A stretch of 64,000 nt of DNA, from positions 124,001-188,000 of the forward strand of contig JAKMXF010000233.1 of NCBI GenBank assembly GCA_024704765.1, given 5' to 3'. The notes under the pieces were generated by a model that did no database searches, was not told the origin of the DNA, and worked only from the letters and a program-made list of their open reading frames with translations. Below are positions 22,826 through 34,240 of this stretch, piece after piece. This DNA is from Oopsacas minuta. Its lineage: Eukaryota; Porifera; Hexactinellida; Lyssacinosida; Leucopsacidae. A program made the position numbers and the translations under genes. Numbering within the stretch: the first letter of the stretch is position 1; every line of letters begins with the position of its first letter.

Positions 22826-25800
22826 ATGTATCGAATACAGCTCGTAACATTCCTATGTCTACTGATCCCTCTCACTTCACTCGCACAAATCTTCACCTTA
22901 CATCCTCCTAATACTACACGAATAGTTGACACAGATATCAGTATTGACTGTAGCATAGTTGCATCAGAGATTACAGTAAGATGGAGAAAGGATAGTGATA
23001 TATTAAGTCCATCTAGTTCAAGTTATGAGATACTTACCGTTCTAATTAGTGCAGGTCTATCTTCACAATTCCATATATTTTCTGGCGAATTCGCTAACAC
23101 AGGTGTCTACACGTGTCTAGCTTACAATGACTCTGTTTTCCTAGCCGAATCGTATCCCGGTACTTTAACCATGGAAGGACCTGTACATTATATTGAAGAT
23201 CCATTAGATCAGGTCGTATACCTCAATCAACCGATTATTCTCGTCTGTCACATTCAAGGAAGCCCTCTTCCCACTCTAAAATGGACTCACGATGTTACTG
23301 AGGGTAATATTGATGTAGTTCCCGGAGGGTTAACATCTATCATAACGAATAGGATAAATGCATATGAAACATCCAGTAAGCTTACCATATCCAATGCCCA
23401 GCTAACGCATGATAGTACTTACCATTGTGAGACAGAGAATTCCTACGGATCAGCTGATCGGACTGCCCGTATAACTGTACAGGATCAGGAGATAGAGTCT
23501 GTTTCTATTGCACAACCTGTGCACGGTACTGTCTACCCACTAATAGCTCATGATCTTAATTCCATTACACTACCCTGCTCTGCTACAGGTCTACCTAAGC
23601 CTACTCTACAATGGGAGATACCGGCAAGTGTGCAGACTGCTAATGTACGTGTAAATCAAGCTACACTAATACCAACACTATACATATCAGCTCCAACATT
23701 GGCAGATGCAGGTATTTACACTTGTATAGCAAATAATACATTCACTTATGACGTAGCTAGTATCGAGGTTGTAGTTATAGAAACACCGGTTGTATCAACT
23801 TCTAGTGATAGTGTAGTTACCGCCGACAGTTCTGTGACACTTTTCTGCTCGGCTACAGGTACACCTACACCTACTGTTACACTAATACACCCTGATGACA
23901 CTATACTAAATTTGGATGTTAACGGTTACGTGACCATATCAGTCATTTCCTATTTAGATGAAGGTACATATACTTGTCTTGCTGTCACACAGACTGTGTC
24001 TAGCGATGCTACTTTCTTCCTGACTGTGTATAGCGAACCTGTCATTGCAATTCCACCAACTGACAAAGGTGTGGGTATAGGACAAGATGTCTCATTTTCA
24101 TGCATCGTAGCTGGAACCCCAACTCCCTCAATCACTTGGATTCATAATACACACACTATAATACAAGCTCCTATCCCCTCAACACTAAGGCTCAGTAACG
24201 TACATTCTAGTGATCAAGGCATTTATACTTGTATGGCAACTAACTTAATTAATTCGATTAATGCTACCGCAATTCTAACCATTTATCCTATACCGCAGTT
24301 TGCTATAACTCCAACCACAACATTAGCTGGTGTAGGTGATTCTGTCACTTTCAAATGCAGCGCTAACGACGCAACGACTACGGTTGAATGGTATGTAGAC
24401 AATATCCTAATTACATCAGGGATTAAATATTTCGTCATATCAGATAGTCTCGTTATATATAACCTTGTACTGAGTGATTCTAACTCATACACCTGTCGTA
24501 TATCTAACCCAGCTGGTGAGCTAGAAGCTAGTGCTATTCTAAACATAATACTACGTCCATACTTCCTACAAACCCCCCTAGACCAAACTGTAGAAGCTGG
24601 CATCCAGGTCACTTTCACTTGTAGCGTGTCGGGTTCACCTGACCCAATTTTATCATGGTTAGACGGATCAGATAGCATTGTAGAAACTAACGGGAAGTTT
24701 ACTGTATCTATGGATTCTAATACTATAACATTGACTATAACTGATGTGACATTAACAGAAGCAGGTACTTATACATGTCTTGCTGATAACGGACTAGAAG
24801 CTAGCAGAACTGCTCTCTTATCTATTATCAATGCCCCGCAGGTTACTATTATCCCTGCTATACAGAAAGCTATTCTTGGCCAACAGTTTATACTCACATG
24901 TGAAGTAACGTATTCAGTGCCTTACCCTTCATTTCAATGGTACAATAATTCCTTGATAATCACTACAGATGATCGCGTTAAGAGGTTCGCAAACGGATCA
25001 TTAGTATTCAGTAATGTAATGCTTTCTGATGAAGGAGAATATCTGTGTATAGCTATTAATACAGAAGGTACTGGTGATGCTAAGGCCAATGTTGAAATTA
25101 TTGTAACACCAACATTCTCATCTACTCAAACACAGCATCATGTCGCGTTAGGCAGTGATATAACTTTACCTTGTTCTTCAGCGGGTGTGCCTTCCCCTGT
25201 GACGTCATGGCTGTTACCAGATAATACTGCAGCACCTAATGATGGACATTTCTCATGGTCTCTAGCCGTAAATGGTTCTTTGACTATAAGGGACGTGCTA
25301 GGATCTGATCATGGGTCATATACGTGTGTTGCTATGAATGAAGCAGGTGTAGCAAACCTACAAATCTTCTTAACAGTACAGGTTGCCCCAGATGAACCAT
25401 ACAATTTAACTGTAGTGATTGAGGACGCTAGCAATGTTACTATAACCTGGATTATACCATTCAATGGATACTCTGCTATCACAGGCTATATGGTAAGGCA
25501 GAATATAGTAGGTGGTGATGTAATGGAAGCTGAAATTGAGTGGGAAGATTTGAGCTTGGATGAAGGGGAATTTGATTCTGCAATTGTGATGGGATTAATT
25601 CCATTTGAGTTCTATCGTTTCCGTGTAGCAGCTGTTAATGAAATTGGAATAGGCTCGTATTCAGATCTGACAGCTAAAGTACAGCTGTTCTCTAGCTTTC
25701 CACCTGCCCCTGAGAATGTCACTACACAATCACTCAATTCCACTGCAATACTAATAATATGGGATCCTCCCACATATCCACATGGTGTCATACTAGAGCA

Positions 25801-27029
25801 TGTTATAGAATGGGGTATTGCTGGTGAAATTTCCTTTAATAATACCATTCCTATTTCTCAAGGCACTCGGTACATATTGACTTCTCTGTCTATTTATACA
25901 GAGTATTGTTTCATTATTCGTGCAGTTAATGACAACCCATTTGGTGGTGTTTTTAACGGTTTCTTCTCAGAACCTGTTTACCAGTACACGGGGGAGGGAC
26001 CACCGGTTGGTCCCCCGTTAAACGTGACCCTAACAACCGTCCCTGGCGGTATTATTGTCATTTGGAATGCTCCCAGGATTGAATTTAGACAAGGAATTAT
26101 AATCGCTTACAACTTGTTCTACAGACCATCTTTGTTGAATATTCCTTTCCCTACTCTTCCACCTTTTGAGATAAATCAGACTAATCATTCGCTAGAAATT
26201 CTTAATGCTTATAGGAAGGAATTAATGGAGTATTATCAGTTCGGTAATATTTCTTATACGTTATTTAGTATTGCTGTAAAAACTGAATCATTTTCCCATA
26301 CAATAACGCTTGAAGGTTTAGCCAGAGAGGATTACTATTATGATATTAAGCTACAGGCGATAAATTCCGCAGGGATAGGTCCTAATTCGACAGCACAATC
26401 TGCTAAATCTGGATTTAATTACGTGAATCTCTTGCCAATTATCCTTCCTTCCATCCTCGTGCCTGTATTGATATTAGCGTGTATAGTAATATCTGTAATA
26501 GTTGTGCTTATATTATTACCGTATTACAAGAATTGGAAAGAGACTGCTAGAAACCGGAAGCCATACCGTGAGACCGGTAGTGCTCGCAGACCCTTGGTTC
26601 CTAGTTCATCGTTACAGGTATCTAACTTCGATACAGAGAATAGAGGATTTGATGATATTATCCGGAAACAAAGTTCCTCGGCTAAAAAACGCGATTCACC
26701 CACTGGTAATGAATCATATCTCGCGGCAATTAATGAGATAAACCGCCAGATAATGGAATCTGTTGGGGAATCAGATCAGGAAGCCACGCCTACAGGTTCT
26801 GAATACTCTGATTCAGAAGGTTCAGGTTCAATGTCAGGTATAAACACAGAGGTTTTCACTTCAAACAAACCCACGGATTCTGACGGAGCACACGTTATAT
26901 ACAATTACGATTCTGTAATGCCTAAGGTAGGCGAAGAGAAAACTGGTACTACGAAACAAACCGATTTTGATGACGTAGTAGGTGATACAATTCGCGAGGC
27001 TCCTGTTTTACAAGCGGGAAATTACTCAG

Positions 27030-27061
<32 letters not shown>

Positions 27062-27535
27062 GATATACGTCTGGCGGATAGTCAGACGCCAGCTGATTTC
27101 TACCCGCATGAGAATTCTGATTTATCTGATGATGAGCGTGTGACGTATGGTGATTATCTTAAGAATGTATCAGCTGATCAGGATCAACCACATGCTGATA
27201 GTGAAGTTAGCCTCAGTCAATATTCACATATTTCATTCGAGTTTTCGCGAGCTAAGAAACAAATGGCTAATTTGAAGATGGAAGATAAGAATATTAAAGT
27301 CGAGAAAAAACGACTGGATCAGGAAAAGAAATTGAGAGAGAAAATTGCGTTTAAAGAGAGGAAAGCGCGTGAGTTGCGTGCGAAAAGTGAGAGAAAAGAA
27401 CGCGAGAAAGAAGCGAAACAACGTCTGAAAGAACGACAACAAAGCTATATCCCTCCTTCATCATTAGATCCTGATTTGAAGTATAAAGATATGTCCGCTA
27501 CCCGTGAGAATAAGAATAGAGATGTTCTATTCTAA
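22826..27535 (+). CDS. 9-Ig / 3-FN3 type I transmembrane receptor (1,569 aa), intronless
   Basis: I chose the ATG at 22826 because it begins a signal peptide (YRIQLVTFLCLLIPLTSLAQ); the frame is open 53 codons further upstream. Nine Ig-like domains follow, each with the paired Cys and a YxC motif (for example GIYTCIANN, GTYTCLAD and GSYTCVAMNEAG), then three fibronectin III domains from about residue 850. One transmembrane helix lies near residue 1200 (ILPSILVPVLILACIVISVI). The cytoplasmic tail of about 350 residues contains an Asp-rich tract (27030-27063) and a strongly charged Lys/Arg/Glu helix near the end (27280-27440). The plan resembles DSCAM, sidekick and protogenin-type adhesion receptors, but orthology is unclear. 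A single 4.7-kb exon is unusual for such a protein in animals. Confidence 0.85.
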
Positions 27536-28240
27536 CCACAAATCACTTATCCATACTTTATAGATTCTATACGACCCCTGTAATTCGCAATTTATAGTAT
27601 TTAACCAATTTCCATTTTAACTACATTATTTATAATTTTTGTATTTATTATTTTTATTATTATTTTATATTTCTTTATGCTTTTGAATTGGCCCTTTTGA
27701 AATTCAGTAGACCCTCGCTAATCCGAACAGGGAGGGCCTAAATCATATACAAACTTTGGAAAAATGTTCTAAATTTTCATAAACGCATTAATTGCCTCCA
27801 ATTCTACTGCTGACAAATACATTGTACTATATTTCATTTTTCACAGCCTTTTCATCGGTTTTGAACTTTCGAAAAAATGTACTCATAGATCCTATAGTAT
27901 TGCTTCAATGCATTTCGCTAATCCTAACGAACAGGTGCGGTCCCTTGAGCTTCGATATAACGTGAATTGACTGTAATTAGTTTCATAAATGCTTTCTGTT
28001 TTGATAATAATATTTCACTATTTTTGGATGAGTGATTAACTTATAAAATCACTGGTTGCTAGACTATTTACCCGCATCATGTTCATATTCCATTGTTTCA
28101 TTATCTCATTAATTATCTACTGGCTATAAGTCATTAATCTTTATATTGAAAATCAACCACATCATAGTCTGGAGTCTTTGTGTGGAGTATTTAAGGATTT
28201 GAGTTTAGTTATACTATAAGGAGGCTTAGCTGGCTGCTAC
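27536..28240. other. downstream region of the Ig/FN3 receptor
   Basis: No gene. It contains a T-rich 3' region and a degraded MITE at about 27708-27976 (starts CAGTAGACCCTCGCTAATCCG, ends GAATTGACTGTA). Confidence 0.5.
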
Positions 28241-28321
28241 TTCAGAATGACCGAGTGGTTAAGGTGATTGCTTGCTAATCAATTGTAATTTTACGCGTGG
28301 GTTCGATCCCCACTTCTGTTC
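28241..28321 (+). tRNA. tRNA-Ser(GCT)-like, possibly a pseudogene
   Basis: The sequence has an A box (TGACCGAGTGG), an anticodon loop TTGCTAA giving anticodon GCT, a long variable arm (TGTAATTTTACGC), a perfect T stem around GGTTCGATCCC and a T5 tract at 28347-28351 that could end Pol III transcription. The length and variable arm fit serine. Two pairs at the open end of the acceptor stem do not match (TTCAGAA against TTCTGTT), and one anticodon-stem pair is C-T. So it may be a decayed copy or the head of a tRNA-derived SINE. Confidence 0.6.
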
Positions 28322-29749
28322 CTCTTTGCAGTCGGCGCTACCCTCCTTTTTAACTATGTAAATTGAATAAGTAGGGATATACAGAATATTCGGGGTTTTT
28401 ATAAGATTGCAATCTATAAGAATCATCTTCTAGAAAACGGTTCTCATATACTCTTGCATAATTTATACCGGTTATAAGAACATATTTTGCTACTCCCAAG
28501 GTTGTCTTATAAGCGATATAACGACTGTATTAAATGGCTTTCTATCCTGTCGAAATGTCAGTATTATCTACTCGATCGCGAATAGCTTACATATTCTTGA
28601 TCATTGTTGTTTAATACGCACGTATTATCGAATTTCGTATTTTACGATTTCAGCCATATTAATCAATCCTGTTTCACCTGTTAAACTGTTATTTTTGTAA
28701 CAACTATTCGTCAAAAGATAGTTACGTATATATTTATTGAATTTTCGCATCAATACTACTTATGCTTATAATACAAAATTATAATCTCAAAAAATTACTA
28801 TTTATTTTTCCATGTATTTTATTATCTGTTAATGATAGCTCCAATGATTTAGGTATAACTTATATTAACCTGACAGTAATTTGATTATGAATTTTTAGTT
28901 CGTCATCTCACAGATAATGTTAATCCTTATGGGATAGAAATCCCGATAAGTTCAATGTATTATTTGAATTATAATATATTTAATACAAAGAATAGTCTTT
29001 GATTGTAGCATTACTTAATTCAATATAAATAGTTTGAATAATATATAACCAAACTATATGAATGAAATTCTATTAATTGAATTAATAATTAATTCATTTC
29101 TCTCATTATCTATCGAATTATGGTTAAGATTAACTAGTTCGATAACTCTATAACTGAATAGGGATACATGTAAATATAAATGTATTTACATTTGGAAATA
29201 TACATTATTTGAAAATTATTACTGTGATGTCTAACAAAATAACTCAAAGATTGATCTATTCGCGAATGGATGAATTACCATAAATTCTTATAATTCCTAT
29301 AACCCCAATACTTTATACATTTACACAGTATAGGCTCTCATTGAAAAGAATACTGGATAGTTATAACTGGTATTTGACGGTCTGTGATAAGTGTATGTTC
29401 AATAGATGTGTGCCATATGCACTTGGCGTAAAGTTTGTTATTGTGTGCGGTCCCCCCACTTTTCGTTCCTGATTCCAAACGAAATTGTGGAATCTAATAT
29501 AATAATTCATTCTTAATACAAGCTTTAATATGGCATTATTACACGTATGTGCGTGATTAAAGTCTGAAAACATGATATCTTGTGTATAACGTTTCGAATT
29601 GCCTCTCCCACTCTTTGAAAAATATACAAAATCTTTACGCCAATATGCATATAGATTTAGGGGTAATTTTTTTATTCGTATTAATGCGAGTCGATTTATT
29701 TTCTACCTTACCATGTTGATTATTTCCACACACATTAGATCTTACTACT
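28322..29749. other. AT-rich intergenic region
   Basis: I find no gene or clear repeat here apart from the T5 tract just after the tRNA-like sequence. It separates that sequence from the ankyrin/P-loop gene. Confidence 0.5.
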
Positions 29750-32700
29750 ATGAGTTATGAGACGAGTGATTTAGAAGAACTCCTAGAACAGAGAGGCCAT
29801 GCCTTACAAGACGTTCAGAGAATTGTAGCTCAAACCTCAGCCTTATTAACCTTATCCACAAGTGATAAAGTAAGTATAGCAACTAGCACACAACCTCCTA
29901 CATTAGATGAGTTTGTCAGTCAAGTAATTTCTATACTGAATCAACACAGGTCTGCATTACCTGAGGCTTTATCTGTTATCACAGACTTTGTGCCTACACC
30001 TCTTGCTACTGGTAATGGACGTGATGACAATACGGATACTGATAATCAGTTGGCAAAATCTGTATTCCAGGGCTTAGATTCTGAGATAATTGATATGCTG
30101 AGTAAGGTTGACTTAGAAGGAGCTAGAAATGATATCATATCAGCTCTGCATGGAGATGACTTGGCTACTTTCGCGGGTCTCGCTCTGAAGCATCCGATGC
30201 TTGTCACAGAGATGGACGGATTAGGTGGAACACTCCTGCACGTAGTTCTAGAGCTACAGAACCAAACCAAGAAATCACAGGCCGGCTCGAATTTACTCCC
30301 ATTTATCAGAGTACTGCTACAGAATGGAGCTGATCCTAACGTATTATCCAGTGAGGGTACAGCTCCTATCCACCTAGCTGCTACCACGGGTCAGGTTAGT
30401 ATTCTACGGGAGATGATACGCTACGGAGGTAAGATAGAACTGAAAGATAGAGTAGGACGCACCCCTCTCTACATATCTACACTACAAGGGAAGTTAGAGT
30501 GTGTACGGGCTTGTCTAGATGCCGGCGGGGACCCCATGATACCGAATAAATCCGGTTGTACTTGTGTGCATGCTGCAGTTCTACGTGATAGACTGAATGA
30601 ACTGAGATGCTTGCTGGAATACGTACAAGCTAACTGGAACTCTAAACAGGTGTATCAGCTATTGAATGCTCAGGATAGAGATGGCAGAACAGCTGCTCAC
30701 ATGGCTGCTTCCTGCAACCTGACCAGTGTGGTAGAAGAGCTCTGCCGGTGTCAAGGCCTGCTGGATTTGAGTATTAGAGATCGCTGGCAACAAACTCCAT
30801 GGGATACAGCTACACCCGAAACAAGACTACTACTCAATAGCATGGAAGCCAAGCGTGTTGTCGTGCATATAGCTACGTCAGCTGATTCACCAGCTAGTCC
30901 TCATCATGATCAAGATCCTAATCATGTCGAGAAACTATTCGCTGTAGGAGTGATTGAAGTACAGAATGAATTGACTTGGAAAGATTTCGATCTCTTAGTT
31001 GGACAGATTCTAGAAAAACATTGCTACGACCTAGCTTCCTCGTATAACATGTTGAAAGAGCGTGATATCACTGCACTACGTTATGTTAAACCGAGCGAAG
31101 CAGCTATTGCTAATTCTATTAATATAAAGACAAAGAAGGGAAGATTACAGTTGAATAGACGGAATAGTGCCCCGAATATCCGAGACGCTCAACTAGAGCA
31201 ACAACAACAACTTAATATACCAATTCTAACTGAAAAATACTGGGATTTGAGTTTCAGTGCTGAATCGAAGAAGAGACAGGCGGCAGCACAGGAAATATTA
31301 GCTCATTATTTTACCTCAGAAGTGCAATTAGGTTTAGATCAGTCATCAATAGGGTCATACACACTTGGTAGATATTCATGGTCACCTGACAAATACCCTC
31401 AAATCTCTGTTACCAAAACTGTGTATCAAATACTTGAGAATGAACTCAGGAATTTGTATGTTGAAGGTACATCACTCGACTCGAAATCTCAATCACATTC
31501 TCTCACGCTAAACATGGTTGTTAGGCTCAAAGGCTCGGAAGAAGGAAAGCTAGATCAGCTGGCTTATGAGAGTCTCACGCCTATAACGAAGCTGGAAAGT
31601 TACATTGATCTAGTCCTTGATATAAAGAATGTAATAATCAGTGGAGCGCTTGGATGTGGTAAGACATTACTAGCTGAATACATGGCTGAATGTTTGAAGC
31701 AGCAGTTCATGTATAACGGAAAGAATGCCCAGGTATATACAGTATGTCTTCATCCTAGTTTTAAACGTGAAGATCTCCTGGAGCTGCTGATTGAAACTGG
31801 TTGTATATTACAGATGACTAGTGACTCAACTGCACAAGCTATTAGTAGGAATAAATCAGTGCAAGACATAACTCCAATTATTGTATTGGATAATCTGGAT
31901 CAGGTGAATATAACGGAAGTTATTGGGGAGTTGTTGACATCTCTGGAGTTCAGGGGCTTGGCTTGCCCCCAGTGGAACTCAGGGTTCACAAATAGTTCCC
32001 AGGTTAAATTCCCTCCCGGGGAATATTTCCTACGCACAGATTCATACTTCATCGCTACACTCAGTAGATCAGGCTGGTCTGGCCTGAGTCAAATTGTCCG
32101 TGATTCTTTTTCACATATACAATGCTCTGTATTTGATGAACCTGTATCAGGATTGCTTAATAGGTTCCTAATGCGTAGTGTTATCTCACAGAATGGTGGT
32201 GTAGTAGTTAAAAATAATGACTTATTCTCTTCACTACAATGGATATCTGAAGTATGGTATTTGTACAATTGTTATTTACAGAAATACCAGCTGGCTGAGC
32301 TACAAATAGGACCGAGACACTTCTTTTCTTGCCCGACAGAAAGTGAAGATTGGGCTGCTATTTACCGTTGGTTAGCTACCTTATGGAATCATAAGATAGC
32401 TCCGTTCATTGAAGATCAGCTGTTGCTAAAAACCGCGATGTACTCATCTCCTAATGTCCCTTCATCTGATATGGTAATAGGTAGTCTCATTCAAAACGCT
32501 CTCGTATCTACATGCCCGTTAGCTATAGGACATTTCCATGAATTCTACAGTAGTCTTAAGACAGTTAAACCCCAGACTCTAGCACCAATCGATCCTGCTG
32601 AACTCGGTTCTACTGTTTCTCTATTCACACAAACATCATCTAGTAGTCAGAGTGGAGTTACGTACAATAGACCTGGAGGCGGCAGATTCTCATTATTGGA

Positions 32701-33100
32701 GCAGTCTTATCAATACAGAAGTAATACTCTACCTAAAAAGCTACATCCTAAGCCGCAGGGTACTACATCACCTGATCAAGCTCAAATATTACGATTGCAG
32801 CAAATACGATCACAATCTGTTTCATTACATGACCGTAGTAAAAAGAAAGAGGAGAAAAAACCGAAAAAATCTGGTCTATTCAGACGCAAACCGAGTAAAG
32901 ATAATCGACCTGATTTAATCTCCGTCCCACAAATGATGAATCCTGAAATTGAGGATCCTGAAACATCACTCCCCACGTCAACTATCCGCCCACAATCCTA
33001 CGATAAAGAAATTAGGATAAGGTCACACTCTACGGAGGAATTATCTCCCAGCAAATATCATCACGCTGGACCTAGTCAGGTCATGCAGTCAGAGATTTAA
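29750..33100 (+). CDS. CTTNBP2-like ankyrin / NAV-type P-loop protein (1,116 aa)
   Basis: A single-exon gene. Ankyrin repeats occupy about residues 160-370 (GGTLLHVVLE, GTAPIHLAATTGQ, GRTPLYISTLQGK, GRTAAHMAA). A linker begins LTWKDFDLLVGQ. A region similar to the neuron-navigator/cortactin-binding-protein-2 ATPase follows: LGLDQSSIGSYTLGR, a VRLKGSEEGKLDQLAYESL block, a Walker A GALGCGKT near residue 630 and a Walker B-like IIVLDNLDQ near 707. The C-terminus is basic and Ser-rich. Ankyrin repeats followed by this ATPase-like module is the CTTNBP2 arrangement; in vertebrates CTTNBP2 links cortactin and STRIPAK in the cytoskeleton. The N-terminal coiled coil of vertebrate CTTNBP2 is not obvious here. 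Homology of the ATPase module is well supported. Strict orthology is inference. Confidence 0.75.
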   Translation: MSYETSDLEELLEQRGHALQDVQRIVAQTSALLTLSTSDKVSIATSTQPPTLDEFVSQVISILNQHRSALPEALSVITDFVPTPLATGNGRDDNTDTDNQLAKSVFQGLDSEIIDMLSKVDLEGARNDIISALHGDDLATFAGLALKHPMLVTEMDGLGGTLLHVVLELQNQTKKSQAGSNLLPFIRVLLQNGADPNVLSSEGTAPIHLAATTGQVSILREMIRYGGKIELKDRVGRTPLYISTLQGKLECVRACLDAGGDPMIPNKSGCTCVHAAVLRDRLNELRCLLEYVQANWNSKQVYQLLNAQDRDGRTAAHMAASCNLTSVVEELCRCQGLLDLSIRDRWQQTPWDTATPETRLLLNSMEAKRVVVHIATSADSPASPHHDQDPNHVEKLFAVGVIEVQNELTWKDFDLLVGQILEKHCYDLASSYNMLKERDITALRYVKPSEAAIANSINIKTKKGRLQLNRRNSAPNIRDAQLEQQQQLNIPILTEKYWDLSFSAESKKRQAAAQEILAHYFTSEVQLGLDQSSIGSYTLGRYSWSPDKYPQISVTKTVYQILENELRNLYVEGTSLDSKSQSHSLTLNMVVRLKGSEEGKLDQLAYESLTPITKLESYIDLVLDIKNVIISGALGCGKTLLAEYMAECLKQQFMYNGKNAQVYTVCLHPSFKREDLLELLIETGCILQMTSDSTAQAISRNKSVQDITPIIVLDNLDQVNITEVIGELLTSLEFRGLACPQWNSGFTNSSQVKFPPGEYFLRTDSYFIATLSRSGWSGLSQIVRDSFSHIQCSVFDEPVSGLLNRFLMRSVISQNGGVVVKNNDLFSSLQWISEVWYLYNCYLQKYQLAELQIGPRHFFSCPTESEDWAAIYRWLATLWNHKIAPFIEDQLLLKTAMYSSPNVPSSDMVIGSLIQNALVSTCPLAIGHFHEFYSSLKTVKPQTLAPIDPAELGSTVSLFTQTSSSSQSGVTYNRPGGGRFSLLEQSYQYRSNTLPKKLHPKPQGTTSPDQAQILRLQQIRSQSVSLHDRSKKKEEKKPKKSGLFRRKPSKDNRPDLISVPQMMNPEIEDPETSLPTSTIRPQSYDKEIRIRSHSTEELSPSKYHHAGPSQVMQSEI

Positions 33101-33290
33101 TATTTTTCAGTCAAAGCAGCTCTCACATTTTAGTCTTCCAAATATTTTAATGGGATCACACACTGCACACTGTTTCGGTAGATATATTCTACCATTTAGG
33201 TCTTAATACTCAGCTCTTGTATATATCTCTATATATATTTGTGTACGATTTATAATTTTCATCCCACACACTTGTGTTAAGCTCAATTGT

Positions 33291-33291
<1 letters not shown>

Positions 33292-33321
<30 letters not shown>
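33292..33321. repeat. TAT trinucleotide microsatellite
   Basis: Ten uninterrupted TAT units are visible directly. Confidence 0.95.
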
Positions 33322-33605
33322 CCATTGGTATTAGAAACAATCATTAAGTTTGTATTACGTATTTCAGTTAGTTATTTAGGTGGCATTCTACAGTTAATGT
33401 TATCATTGCAGATTTTGATGTACATATGATACAGTATATTAAATGTTAGTTTGTGTTAATGGGTTGAGGGATGGGAGGGCTGGAGGATGTCAGTAACAAC
33501 TCGTATTCGTTTTTTAGGGATAAATTATGCATGCAACAATTTGAAGATAGCTATAGAAGTAATATCCTAGTATGTCGGATATAATTAATGCTGTAATTCA
33601 TAGTG

Positions 33606-33745
33606 CAAGTACTCCTGTTATAAACGAAGTGGTTTTTTGGCCCCTATAGCTTGGAAGTAATTGATTTTACTCCGCTTAACACGAGTACCTCTCATAACGA
33701 AATGAAACTGGGGTGCCGAACACTTCGTTATAACGAGAGTTACTG
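33606..33745. mobile_element. Tigger-like MITE
   Basis: The inverted ends read AGTACTCCTGTTATAAACGAAGTG and, at the other end, CACTTCGTTATAACGAGAGTTACTG. These resemble the ends of TA-target MITEs elsewhere in the window. Confidence 0.6.
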
Positions 33746-34240
33746 TCGATGTATTCACCAACTCTCTCCTGTGCTTCTTTGGAGTTGAATGTAGGTTTGC
33801 CTCAGTTTTTTCTACGAAAATATTCAAGTAGCTAATGCCTACACATAAACATTTTGATGTAGAGCTTTATAGCTAGAGTATGAATTTCTGAAGTTAAGTT
33901 TTCACACATTTGGTGATTGATATTCACATATTTCTATGTAAAATTCCAACGCATCATAGAGATAAATATTCAACGTGTTGTTAATGGTAATTGGATGCGT
34001 AGAGTCTGATTTTGAGACTTTCAGAGCCTAAAATTTACAAATTCATAGATTTATCATATGATTAATCATATTTTCACACTTCATGCATTTTCAAAATGAT
34101 GCAAGAAATTCTTCTTACCGGCTAGTTAGTGTTGAGTTTGTATAAAGTTAAATTCTCGGAGCTGCAATCTCAGTCTAGATTGGACATTTCAATATGCCTG
34201 TACCAGTATATTTCCTTCCATTCATTGCTATTTAGCTGTA

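Larger units (their letters stand above)
33101..34240. other. intergenic region before the fused-kinase gene
   Basis: It contains an ATT microsatellite at 33292-33321 and a MITE at about 33606-33745. I see no gene. The last few hundred bases should include the fused-kinase promoter. Confidence 0.5.
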
